Origin: Wolbachia endosymbiont of Oedothorax gibbosus | Lineage (GTDB): Bacteria > Pseudomonadota > Alphaproteobacteria > Rickettsiales > Anaplasmataceae | Assembly: GCF_936270435.1 (NCBI RefSeq) | Contig: NZ_OW370567.1 | Location: 434,001-498,000 of the forward strand | Direction of reading: 5' to 3' | DNA length: 64,000 nt | Part shown: in pieces, positions 11,128 through 19,409 of the stretch | How positions within the stretch are numbered: the first letter of the stretch is position 1 | How the letters are laid out: each line of letters starts with the position of its first letter | Notes under the pieces: model-generated | The model's input: only the letters and a program-made list of their open reading frames with translations | Told to the model about the DNA's origin: nothing | Databases searched by the model: none | Translations under genes and position numbers: made by a program

Positions 11128-12003
11128 TCAAAGCTTGTTTGCACAATCAATCATTTCAGCATTTGGAAATTGGTTTTTAAACCAGGTATACTGACGTTTT
11201 GCATAATGTCTTGTGTTTGTTTGAGCAATTTGTATCGCTTCGTCTAAAGTAATCTCACCTTTTAAGTATTTTATAATTTCTGGCACTCCATGTGCTTTCA
11301 TAGCTGGTAAGTTTGGAGATAGGTTCATGCTAAGTAGCTTTTTTACTTCATCAATTGCTCCATTTTCAATCATTTTGATAAAACGAGAATTTATTTTTTG
11401 GTATACATCCTCACGTTTAGGCAAAATTGTATATATCTTAAAATTATCGAATAAAGGAGGCTGTCTATTCTCTTGCCATACAAAAATTGACTTGCCAGTT
11501 TCAGTGATAACTTCAAGTGCCCTTGAAAGGCGGTGCGAGTCATTCATGAACACTTTACCTTGAATCCTTGGATCTTTGCTTAGCGCTAATTTGTAAAACT
11601 CCTCTTTACTTAAATTTTTCCTTAATTCGCTTACATTTTTCCTCACTTCCTGACTTATTTGTGGCATTGATGATAAGCCTTTGATTAAACTGCTGATGTA
11701 AAGCCCGCTTCCTCCAGTGATGATAGGTATTTGAGCATTTTCTAATGCGTGATTAACTTCTTTTTCTAAATCTTCTAACCATAGACCCACGGAATAATTT
11801 TCTTTTGCTGAAACATAACCATATAGTTTATAAAATACTTCTTGCTTTGGTGGTTGAGCAGTAATTATGGGAATTTCTTCATATACCTGCTTTGAATCAC
11901 AATTTATTATACTAATATTTCCATATTTTTCTATCAGGTTATCGCATAATTCTGATTTACCTGAGGCCGTAATTCCTGTAATAATTACTATATTATTTTT
12001 CAT
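11128..12003 (-). CDS. miaA: tRNA dimethylallyltransferase
   Basis: It transfers a dimethylallyl group to A37 of tRNAs that read codons starting with U. The protein has 291 residues. The P-loop GITASGKS is at residues 10-17, and the DSKQVYEEI motif (from Asp36) carries the catalytic Asp. GGSGLYISSL and SRALEVITETG are further MiaA signatures, and the tail TRHYAKRQYTWFKNQ is typical of the family. The isoprenyl donor would come from the non-mevalonate pathway, whose dxr gene is at 26190. It is convergent with the hypothetical gene ending at 11114. Confidence 0.96.
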   Translation of the reverse strand: MKNNIVIITGITASGKSELCDNLIEKYGNISIINCDSKQVYEEIPIITAQPPKQEVFYKLYGYVSAKENYSVGLWLEDLEKEVNHALENAQIPIITGGSGLYISSLIKGLSSMPQISQEVRKNVSELRKNLSKEEFYKLALSKDPRIQGKVFMNDSHRLSRALEVITETGKSIFVWQENRQPPLFDNFKIYTILPKREDVYQKINSRFIKMIENGAIDEVKKLLSMNLSPNLPAMKAHGVPEIIKYLKGEITLDEAIQIAQTNTRHYAKRQYTWFKNQFPNAEMIDCANKL

Positions 12004-12078
12004 TTATATTAATTTAATTAACATATGATAAAGTGTAGTAAAAGTTTGGATTCTACAATCTAAAGTTTGGAGATTTTT

Positions 12079-12549
12079 ATGGCAGAAAACAACGACAATA
12101 ATTCATTTACTAAGCGTTTCACAAACAGGACTCCTGGCGGTACAGGGGAAGGTTTTTCCAGTAAGTATTCGTCTCAAAACACCAAAGAACGGGCATTAGG
12201 GGAAAAAGGAAAAATTTCTGAATTAGCAGGCAAAAAAACCGAATCCAAGGAAGCTTTTTCTGAAAGTGGCGGCATAAAAAGTAAAAGCAGAACTGTCAAT
12301 GAAAGATCTTTTGCTGATGCAACAAAAAGAAGTAGGTCAGATCTTATATACTTAGTCCGTGGTAAAGATCGTGGAAAATCAGCGTGGCATTATGTATTAG
12401 TTGATAAAGAGAAAAGAGAAATGTTTCTAGCAAAAAGCAGAACTGGCTCTATAGATGTTGCAGACTATGGAGAGATTTTGTATTCAGGATGGGGAGAGGA
12501 TCCACCACAGGCAATAATGGATAAAATCAATGAAGAGTTTGGGTTGTAG
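12079..12549 (+). CDS. Hypothetical protein, 156 residues
   Basis: The N-terminal half (about residues 1-90) is low-complexity, rich in Ser, Lys, Gly and Glu, and probably disordered. The C-terminal half looks folded: DLIYLVRGKDRGKSAWHYVL followed by a charged segment ending in PPQAIMDKINEEFGL. The ATG at 12079 is used, with GGAG eight bases upstream; an in-frame TTG at 12067 is less likely. No family recognised. A disordered head with a compact tail is also seen in secreted effectors, but nothing else here supports that role. Confidence 0.6.
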   Translation: MAENNDNNSFTKRFTNRTPGGTGEGFSSKYSSQNTKERALGEKGKISELAGKKTESKEAFSESGGIKSKSRTVNERSFADATKRSRSDLIYLVRGKDRGKSAWHYVLVDKEKREMFLAKSRTGSIDVADYGEILYSGWGEDPPQAIMDKINEEFGL

Positions 12550-12699
12550 CAAGTCTGCATAACAAATGGTAAGCTGCGTTGTATTATATTCACAAAAACT
12601 AGCGTATCTGTTTAGAAGAGTGGCTAATGTGCAAATATTGAAGCAAAGTGCGTGACACACAGCTGTACAAACATTGCAATATGGTACATAGTAAACGAT

Positions 12700-12834
12700 G
12701 TCATTCCAGTGCTTGACACTGGAATCCAGCTTTTTCATAATCATCAAAATGTTGTATTTTAACATAAAACGGCTACTTTTATGCTTACCAACTTAATAAA
12801 ATTCCTGGATCCCAGTGTCAAGCACTGGGATGAC
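12700..12834. repeat. Paired palindromic elements forming a long hairpin
   Basis: Two 29-nt arms, 12700-12728 and 12806-12834, are inverted copies with two mismatches. Each arm is itself a small palindrome (TTCCAGTG...CACTGGAA). They enclose a 77-bp AT-rich loop. The flanks (12650-12699 and 12835-12850) carry further repeat words, including ACAAACATTGCAAT and ACACCATTTGTTGT. This repeat fills most of the 407-bp spacer 12550-12956; I see no gene in it. Confidence 0.75.
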
Positions 12835-12956
12835 ACCATTTGTTGTAAACTCACTTTTACTCTATGGTCTTGCCGCTATCCTGAACGGATACAAACTAGC
12901 AGTTACTATATAAGATACAATGCTGATTTAGTTGTTATGAATAAGTTTCTAGCTAT

Positions 12957-13544
12957 ATGATATCTAAAATAATAAATGCAATACAGAACAACTTGTTAGT
13001 GTGTTTTCCAACAGAAACAGTGTATGCTCTTGCTTGTAATGCACTCAATAATGAATCTATAGGAAAAATATACCAGGTAAAGAAACGCTCTCAAGATAAG
13101 CCACTCTCTATATTTGTCAGTGATGTTTACAATTTGACAAACATAGCAAAGGTAAAGAAAAAGTATATTGATTTAATAAACTACTTTTCCCCTGGGCCAA
13201 TTACCTACATTTTACCACTTGAAAACAATAATATATTGCCAAACGAATTCTTTAAAGATAGTATAGGCATCAGAATCCCTAAGCATCCTATTGCAATTTC
13301 AATATTAAATAAACTGAAAGTTCCAATAGTTGCAACTAGTATAAATATTTCAGGAGAAAAAAGTGTATGTAAGGCAGACGATATACCACAATCCATTAAG
13401 CAACATTTATCTGTAGTGATTGAAGATGATGAACTAGTTTCTGGTACAGAATCTACTATTATTGACTTAACCGAAGATAAGATTAAGGTTTTAAGGGAAG
13501 GTGCAATTTCATTACAAACAGTAAACAACGCATTTTCAAACTAA
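12957..13544 (+). CDS. tsaC: Threonylcarbamoyl-AMP synthase (YrdC/Sua5 family)
   Basis: It makes threonylcarbamoyl-AMP from threonine, bicarbonate and ATP for the t6A37 modification of ANN-decoding tRNAs. The protein has 195 residues, the size of the short TsaC form without the Sua5 C-terminal domain. The FPTETVYALACNA start of the YrdC fold, the KKRSQDKPLS binding loop, the PGPITYILP segment and the ATSINISG motif are all present. It lies 17 bp upstream of holB and is probably co-transcribed with it. Confidence 0.92.
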   Translation: MISKIINAIQNNLLVCFPTETVYALACNALNNESIGKIYQVKKRSQDKPLSIFVSDVYNLTNIAKVKKKYIDLINYFSPGPITYILPLENNNILPNEFFKDSIGIRIPKHPIAISILNKLKVPIVATSINISGEKSVCKADDIPQSIKQHLSVVIEDDELVSGTESTIIDLTEDKIKVLREGAISLQTVNNAFSN

Positions 13545-13561
13545 GATCTATAGGAGAAAAA

Positions 13562-14383
13562 ATGAAAAGAGTAATAGGTCACAACCAGGCCAAAAAAAAA
13601 TTAATGAACAACTTATCTGTTCAGTCTTGGCTGATCTGTGGTAAAAAAGGTATAGGAAAAGCAACGCTTGCAAAATCCTTCTCCAATTGGTTACTCATAA
13701 AAAGCTATAATGAAGTAGCATTGGACTTACACATTGTTGAAGGTGATACTATCGGAATAGAAAAAGTCAGAGAAATGAAAAACTTTCTACACTTAAGTCC
13801 CATTCAATCAGAACACAAAATAGCTATAATAGATAGCTTAGAGGCAATGACTAATAACGCTAAAAACGCAATATTGAAAATATTAGAAGAGCCGCCAAAA
13901 AATTCTAAGATATTTATAATTAGCCATAAGCCATATGATATACAAACCACTATCTTGTGTAGGTGCTTTCAGCTAAATTTACTTCCATTAACTTATGATG
14001 AAACAAAGCAAGTTGCTTCATCTCAATGTAAATTTGATGATCAAACGTTTGACGAAATGATTACTTTATTTCCTGGAATGCCAGGAATGATAATAAATGC
14101 AATAAGTAGTGATGCTTATGAAGCATATAAATGCTTTTATAAATTTCTTCATGATTTAAAGAATCCCAATATGATTAATAAAGTAATTAATAGCGAAATC
14201 GAACTAGAACTAGCATCATATATAATTCAGGCCTTCATTTTAGAAAGCATAAAGAGAGAGGTAAATGATGTTGAAATTCTGCTAAGTCGGTGGAAAAAAA
14301 TAGATGAACTTTTTGTTATTGCTAAGCAACTCCACTTAGATAAAAAGCATGTTTTAGCTAATGTAGTTAATATCATGACATAA
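13562..14383 (+). CDS. holB: DNA polymerase III delta-prime subunit
   Basis: This is part of the clamp loader that places the beta clamp on DNA. The protein has 273 residues. A P-loop-like CGKKGIGKA (from Cys26) follows the N-terminus, and NAILKILEEPPKNSKIFIIS is the classic delta-prime/DnaX-type segment. The LCRCFQLNL stretch matches the SRC region, although the first Ser is replaced by Leu. No four-Cys zinc module is visible between the P-loop and residue 60, so the ATPase core is reduced compared with E. coli HolB. The start follows AGGAGAAAA. Confidence 0.88.
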   Translation: MKRVIGHNQAKKKLMNNLSVQSWLICGKKGIGKATLAKSFSNWLLIKSYNEVALDLHIVEGDTIGIEKVREMKNFLHLSPIQSEHKIAIIDSLEAMTNNAKNAILKILEEPPKNSKIFIISHKPYDIQTTILCRCFQLNLLPLTYDETKQVASSQCKFDDQTFDEMITLFPGMPGMIINAISSDAYEAYKCFYKFLHDLKNPNMINKVINSEIELELASYIIQAFILESIKREVNDVEILLSRWKKIDELFVIAKQLHLDKKHVLANVVNIMT

Positions 14384-14456
14384 GTTTACAAAGTATAATA
14401 CTTTTAACATAAATTCATGATAAAATTCTGTTAATTTAATTCTTGAAGTATATAAT

Positions 14457-15251
14457 TTGACTGATAATAAATTAACTGTATGGCAATCAATAGAAGTTTT
14501 GACAAAAGCCATACTGAACATGCAGAAAGAATTGAGTTCAATCAAGAATATAGCTTTAGACCAGGACGTCACCTTAGAAAAAGGAAAGGAGTTGTTAAGC
14601 GGCATCTATGAGGCAAATTTTAAGTTAAACAAGGCAATCAATATAGCCACTTTGCCAAAAATTGGCTATCATATGCTAAATGGTGAGCTTGTTGTACGTA
14701 ATCATATTACGGAAGAGGAAGTAAAGATTCCTAGAGATTTTCATTACCTTAAAGTCGTTAAATCCGATCATGATGATTATAAATTAACGTTTTGTAATTT
14801 TTTAGGTAACGAGTTTTTTGAATATAAAAAGTATGATCCACAATATTCTGGTATTTCAGATGAATATAAATTTGTGGATTTTGGTAGTGTAAAAAAGACT
14901 CATAATCTAAAATTTAAGGAATACGTTGGTCATGCACCTAAATTTTTTGCTGCAGAAGGCCCTATTGAGCCTGGATCCCAAAACCATGTAATTGATCTAT
15001 TTGAGCTAGTCAAAAGTGGTAAAGGTAGAAAAGTGGGAACCTTTGCTGATGAATTTGGTTATTTTGATGATCAAAATAAATTACATTATTATAATTATCA
15101 CAAAAGTGTAGAAAGTAATACTTATGATCCTGAAAATTTCAGTGTAAAAATGATAAATATAGATGTGAGCAAAATCGATAAATTCTACCTCATTGCAGAA
15201 CAAGGTGATATAATCATTCATCCTATTTGGGAAAATTTAGACATATTTTAA
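14457..15251 (+). CDS. Hypothetical protein, 264 residues
   Basis: This open frame starts at TTG 14457, the earliest start; the next ATG is at 14520. It is soluble, acidic and rich in Lys, Asp, Tyr and Phe. The N-terminal 60 residues look helical (LTVWQSIEVLTKAILNMQKE). The rest has a beta-rich, aromatic composition (YNYHKSVESNTYDPENFSVK). There is no signal peptide or membrane helix. I do not recognise the family. It precedes the virB8 paralog by about 60 bp on the same strand, so co-transcription is possible. Confidence 0.6.
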   Translation: MTDNKLTVWQSIEVLTKAILNMQKELSSIKNIALDQDVTLEKGKELLSGIYEANFKLNKAINIATLPKIGYHMLNGELVVRNHITEEEVKIPRDFHYLKVVKSDHDDYKLTFCNFLGNEFFEYKKYDPQYSGISDEYKFVDFGSVKKTHNLKFKEYVGHAPKFFAAEGPIEPGSQNHVIDLFELVKSGKGRKVGTFADEFGYFDDQNKLHYYNYHKSVESNTYDPENFSVKMINIDVSKIDKFYLIAEQGDIIIHPIWENLDIF

Positions 15252-15311
15252 AGTTTTTTTTAGAGTATCTAAGCTTATTGTTATTATAATTAGGTCTGGT
15301 AGTATTGTGTT

Positions 15312-15962
15312 ATGGAAGATAAATTGCTTGAATCAGTAAAAAACAAAAGTTATTTCAGTAAAGCAGTCGAATGGTACTGTCATAGGTATCTGTTTTGTGT
15401 AGCAGAAAGATCTTGGATGGCATTAATAGTATCGCTTCTCCTAGTATGCTTATGTTTATTAACATTAAACATATACCTGTTATTTCCTGTTAAAAAAGAT
15501 TTAAATTTTGTGAAGTATATGAACCACACAGAAGATGAGTTCTCTGCAATGCATAAGCTTAGTTTCAGTAAAAAGGAAGATGAATACACTTCCACAGCGA
15601 GGTACTTAATAAGTAAATACATCGAAATATATGAGTCCATTAAGATCGTTGAACCGAAGTACCAAGAAAATTTTATAAGAAACAATTCTATACATAAAAT
15701 CTATCAAGGCTTTCAGGAAAAAACGAATAATGAAGCTGTTTCATCCAAAAGAAAAATTACCAACATAAACGTAATAACATTATCTATTGACCGATCGACC
15801 AAGGACCTAGTTACATTTGCTGGAAATGCTACTGTAGTTTTTACAACCGAGCAAAATAAGGAGGATACTGTGGAGATTAGCTTCACTTTGTCGAATATAA
15901 AAGCAACTCTGGCTGGTATAATACCATTTAAATTTATTGTTAATGGTTATAAATATAGATGA
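15312..15962 (+). CDS. virB8: VirB8-like type IV secretion protein (paralog)
   Basis: VirB8 proteins are bitopic inner-membrane parts of type IV secretion systems with a periplasmic NTF2-like domain. The 216-residue product has a short cytoplasmic head, one strong membrane helix (about residues 37-58) and a periplasmic domain. The ISKYIEIYESI segment and the late ATLAGIIPFKFIVNGYKYR match the VirB8 fold. No other vir gene lies in the window. Rickettsiales commonly carry a second, unlinked virB8, and this fits that pattern. It is tail-to-tail with the antiporter gene, 6 bp apart. Confidence 0.8.
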   Translation: MEDKLLESVKNKSYFSKAVEWYCHRYLFCVAERSWMALIVSLLLVCLCLLTLNIYLLFPVKKDLNFVKYMNHTEDEFSAMHKLSFSKKEDEYTSTARYLISKYIEIYESIKIVEPKYQENFIRNNSIHKIYQGFQEKTNNEAVSSKRKITNINVITLSIDRSTKDLVTFAGNATVVFTTEQNKEDTVEISFTLSNIKATLAGIIPFKFIVNGYKYR

Positions 15963-15968
15963 TCACAT

Positions 15969-17456
15969 TCAAAATATTACTTGGTAGCTAAAAAAAATAA
16001 CCAAAGTGCATGTAGCAGTAATAACTGGAGGTAAAACTAGAAGCATTGGTGTTTTTTTAATAAAGTAATTTCGAGAAGGTTTTAAGAAAAAGGCATTGTA
16101 AATCATCGGTAAAAAGTACAGAGCGTTAAGTATAGTACTAACAATTAACACTAGAGTTACAAACACAGAAAGTATTACATTGCCAGAGTTGAAAACAGCT
16201 TGAAAAATGAGAAATTTACCCCAAAAAGTCGGAGCAGGCGGCACCCCTATCATAGACAATGCACCTATAGTAAATGCTGTCATGCTAATTGGCATACTGC
16301 GTCCTATACCGTGAATTTTATCTATATATTTCTCACCTGCTTTCGTTATTATTGCTCCGGCAATGAAAAACAAAGTGATTTTTGCAAATGCGTGGCAAAC
16401 TAATTGAAAAATTGCAACCCTCATGCTGAGCTCACTAAAAATTGAAGCGAACAATATAATATATGACAATTGAGAGATGGTAGAGTAAGCAAGCAATTTC
16501 TTTAATTCTTTTTGCTTTAGTGCAATCAATGATGCAGTAATAATAGTAAATCCAGCAGCGTACGGAAGCCACCCTCCAGCAAACCAATTTTGCTGCACAA
16601 AACGTTGCATGTTATCGACGCCAAAAGTGTATAATATAACTTTTATGATGATGAAAACTCCGGATTTCACAACAGCAACAGCATGCAGTAGTGCACTCAC
16701 AGGAGTTGGTGCAACCATTGCTTTTGGTAACCAAAAATGCATTGGCATTAATGCAGCTTTTCCTATTCCGTAAATCAGCATAGCAAAACACACTGCAATG
16801 AAAGTGATGAGTGAAGTATCAAATTTGAATATTCCACCACTTACAAAGTCTAAAGTATGAAATTCATTATATAAAAGGCCTATTGCAGGAAAAAATAATA
16901 CCAAAGAAGAGAAAAATAGCACACCAAAGTAATAGCGTCCTGCAATCATTGATTCATTTGTTGAGTTATAAGTAATCAGAGGGTATGTACTAATAGTTAG
17001 AAGCTCATAAAAGACAAATGTAGTGAGCAAATCTCCAGAAAAAGCAATAAACATTGCACAGCTAATCGATATTGAAAAAAAGCATAGAAAACTTGAGTGA
17101 TTGCTATCAGCATAGTTGTTCTGCATATAACATATTGCATATATACTGGTCAGTATCCATAAAAATGATATTAATAAACTAAATATTACTCCGGTAGACT
17201 CTAGCTTTAAACTAATATGCAAATTATTACCAAAATCCATGAGGATAAATTGAGAATGATCATCATACACCCAATATAAAGTGCACAGACACGTATACGC
17301 AAATAGAAGCATAGAAGAAGCAACAGTAACGCTACTGCTTACTTTTGGCCATTTACTAGTAAAAAAAATAGCTAACGCACTTAAAAGTGGAATTAACGCA
17401 GTAATTAATAAATAATTCTCAGTAATAAAAAATGGTAAGGAAAGATACGTTAACAT
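15969..17456 (-). CDS. mnhD: Mrp-type Na+/H+ antiporter subunit D (NuoM/MrpD family)
   Basis: A polytopic membrane protein of 495 residues with about 14 predicted helices and the proton-pumping Proton_antipo_M core. Visible are FYELLTISTYPLI (the helix-5 glutamate region), GIGKAALMPMHFWLPKAM, PTPVSALLHAVAVVKSG, LKQKELKKLLAYSTISQLSYI and GAIITKAGEKYIDKIHG. Mrp subunit D and the complex I subunits NuoM and NuoN are homologous. The lack of other nuo genes nearby, and the length, favour the Mrp/Mnh assignment, but this is not certain. Confidence 0.75.
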   Translation of the reverse strand: MLTYLSLPFFITENYLLITALIPLLSALAIFFTSKWPKVSSSVTVASSMLLFAYTCLCTLYWVYDDHSQFILMDFGNNLHISLKLESTGVIFSLLISFLWILTSIYAICYMQNNYADSNHSSFLCFFSISISCAMFIAFSGDLLTTFVFYELLTISTYPLITYNSTNESMIAGRYYFGVLFFSSLVLFFPAIGLLYNEFHTLDFVSGGIFKFDTSLITFIAVCFAMLIYGIGKAALMPMHFWLPKAMVAPTPVSALLHAVAVVKSGVFIIIKVILYTFGVDNMQRFVQQNWFAGGWLPYAAGFTIITASLIALKQKELKKLLAYSTISQLSYIILFASIFSELSMRVAIFQLVCHAFAKITLFFIAGAIITKAGEKYIDKIHGIGRSMPISMTAFTIGALSMIGVPPAPTFWGKFLIFQAVFNSGNVILSVFVTLVLIVSTILNALYFLPMIYNAFFLKPSRNYFIKKTPMLLVLPPVITATCTLVIFFSYQVIF

Positions 17457-17558
17457 TAAATTTTCTGCTTAGGTAAAGCTAGAATTATACTCAAATCATA
17501 GAAAAACTGCTATTTTTTTTAGTTGTTGTATATGCTATAGCTATACCGCGATTCATTC

Positions 17559-17636
17559 CATAGCTGTACGAACATTTGTTTTTGTTAAACACAACAAAGA
17601 TGTCATCCCAGTGCTATGAATGTTTGTACAGTTGTG
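17559..17636. repeat. Hairpin repeat downstream of acpS
   Basis: The arms CATAGCTGTACGAACATT (17559-17576) and AATGTTTGTACAGTTGTG (17619-17636) pair at 15 of 18 positions. The loop contains ATGTCATCCCAGTGC, the core word of the palindromic repeats. Related arms occur at 12668, 21295 and 33212. The spacer 17457-17660 holds no gene. Confidence 0.65.
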
Positions 17637-17660
17637 CATAGGATGACAAAAGAGTAAACT

Positions 17661-18041
17661 TTATCTGTGTGAGCTACAGATGCAAATTACAACAAATGCA
17701 GTAGCGTAATCTCCATCGTCACTTAAAGAAAGGTGAATCTTGTAGTCCTTTGAGATGAAATCCTTTCTGACAGCAATATATGGTTTTCCTCTTACATCGC
17801 TGTATATTTCTATACCTTTCATTGTAATGCCCTGACCACTGCCTAATGCTTTAATAAAAGCCTCCTTTGCCGCAAAGCGCTTAGCAAAATATTTTGCCCT
17901 TACTTCTTGGCTATTATACTTTCTACTTAGCTCTATTTCTTTTTCAGTGTAGATTCTATTGAGAAATTTTTCCCCGTATTTTTGTAATATCCTCAATACT
18001 CTTGGTATATATACTATGTCAGTGCCGATACCGCGTATCAT
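17661..18041 (-). CDS. acpS: Holo-[acyl-carrier-protein] synthase
   Basis: It attaches 4-phosphopantetheine from CoA to apo-ACP for fatty acid synthesis. The protein has 126 residues, normal for AcpS. It begins [15 protein letters not shown] with the Mg2+-binding Asp8. The second signature, [15 protein letters not shown], carries Glu60, and [18 protein letters not shown] is the conserved C-terminal segment. Its start overlaps the proS stop by 4 bp (ATGA), so it is translationally coupled behind proS. Confidence 0.95.
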   Translation of the reverse strand: MIRGIGTDIVYIPRVLRILQKYGEKFLNRIYTEKEIELSRKYNSQEVRAKYFAKRFAAKEAFIKALGSGQGITMKGIEIYSDVRGKPYIAVRKDFISKDYKIHLSLSDDGDYATAFVVICICSSHR

Positions 18042-19306
18042 TTTGTGCTAAAGTGATTTATTGCTTCCTCAATCTTTATTTCCTCTATTTTCCCAGTTGC
18101 TCTATTTTTTATTTCAACTATATTTTCACTTACCGCTTTCTTTCCGACAATTATTTGCCACGGCAAGCCTATCAGATCCATTCTAGAAAATTTTACTCCT
18201 ACACTCCCTTCCGTATCATCGTAAAGCACTTCATCGCTTTTCAAAGCTTTATATATTTTATCTGCAGCCTCCGTTACTTTCGGTTGTAAATTGATTAAAC
18301 CAATTCTGAAAGGAGCTAACGATTCTGGCCAGATAATTCCTTTATCATCATGAAAAGCTTCTATTATTGCACCAACAAGTCTTGAAACCCCAATGCCATA
18401 CGAACCCATATGTATATTGACATTTTTTCCATCTTGAGAAGTAACACTTGCCTTCATAGGCTTTGAATATTTGTCGCCAAAATAAAAAATATGCCCTATT
18501 TCAATACCCTTACTAACATTTAACTGTTCTTGTGATATAGGGCAAGTCTCAGGATCATGCATATCATCTGCAACTGCGTATATACTCTTTAAACTTTCAA
18601 TATCTTCACTCTCTAGTAGTTCAGAAAATTTGTTGTCATAATATAAAGTGCTCTCACCAGTGTTTGCCAATATATGAAACTCGTGGCTCAAATTTCCTCC
18701 AATTGGTCCTGTATCCGCTCTCACTCCAATTGGAGTTAGGCCCATGCGTTTGAAGATTTTTATGTAAGTTTTGTACATCAAATTATATGAATTCAGTGCA
18801 CCTTCGTAATCCACATCAAAACTATACGCATCCTTCATCAAAAATTCCCTGCCCCTCATAACACCATAACGTGGTCTTACCTCATCACGGAATTTCCACT
18901 GGATATGATACAAACAAAGTGGCAAATCTTTGTAACTCTTTATCACATCTCTAATTAGATCAGTTGCTACCTCCTCATGAGTTGGACCGAAAAGCATATC
19001 TTCCTCATGCCTATCCTTTATGCGTAGCATTTCCTTACCGTAATCATCGTAACGCCCTGATTCTCGCCAAAGATTTGCTGGTTGGACACAAGGCATTAAT
19101 GCTTCAATTGCACCAGATTTATCTATTTCATCTCTGATAATATCTTCAATATTTTTAAGCACGCGCAGACCAAGCGGCAACCAGGAATAAATGCCAGATG
19201 CTACCTGTTTTGTTAAACCTGCACGTAAAGAATATTGATGGGAGATAATTTTAGCATGGGCAGGCTTTTCCTTTAGAGTTGGCAAATAATATTTGGATAA
19301 ACGCAT
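18038..19306 (-). CDS. proS: Prolyl-tRNA synthetase, short bacterial form
   Basis: This class II enzyme charges tRNA-Pro. At 422 residues it lacks the large editing (INS) domain of E. coli ProS, as is usual for alphaproteobacteria. Visible are the N-terminal [18 protein letters not shown], motif 2 ([20 protein letters not shown]), the motif 3 region [15 protein letters not shown], and a C-terminal anticodon-binding domain (about residues 325-422). A perfect hairpin ends 5 bp before the ATG (see 19312-19351). acpS follows with a 4-bp overlap. Confidence 0.96.
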   Translation of the reverse strand: MRLSKYYLPTLKEKPAHAKIISHQYSLRAGLTKQVASGIYSWLPLGLRVLKNIEDIIRDEIDKSGAIEALMPCVQPANLWRESGRYDDYGKEMLRIKDRHEEDMLFGPTHEEVATDLIRDVIKSYKDLPLCLYHIQWKFRDEVRPRYGVMRGREFLMKDAYSFDVDYEGALNSYNLMYKTYIKIFKRMGLTPIGVRADTGPIGGNLSHEFHILANTGESTLYYDNKFSELLESEDIESLKSIYAVADDMHDPETCPISQEQLNVSKGIEIGHIFYFGDKYSKPMKASVTSQDGKNVNIHMGSYGIGVSRLVGAIIEAFHDDKGIIWPESLAPFRIGLINLQPKVTEAADKIYKALKSDEVLYDDTEGSVGVKFSRMDLIGLPWQIIVGKKAVSENIVEIKNRATGKIEEIKIEEAINHFSTK

Positions 19307-19311
19307 ATAAT

Positions 19312-19351
19312 AGGTCTGATTGTACTAAGTAATCTTAATACAATCAGACCT
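19312..19351 (-). promoter_or_regulatory. 13-bp perfect hairpin abutting the proS start
   Basis: AGGTCTGATTGTA (19312-19324) and TACAATCAGACCT (19339-19351) form a perfect 13-bp stem with a 14-nt loop. On the proS strand the stem ends 5 bases before the ATG, so the place where a ribosome-binding site should be is inside the helix. No T-run follows on either strand, so a simple terminator for the upstream gene is less likely. It could control proS translation or be a retained repeat. Confidence 0.5.
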
Positions 19352-19409
19352 GTAGGTAAACTTATTTTGAAGAAGAAGGGAAATACCATACACTTCTCTT
19401 CTTTTACCT

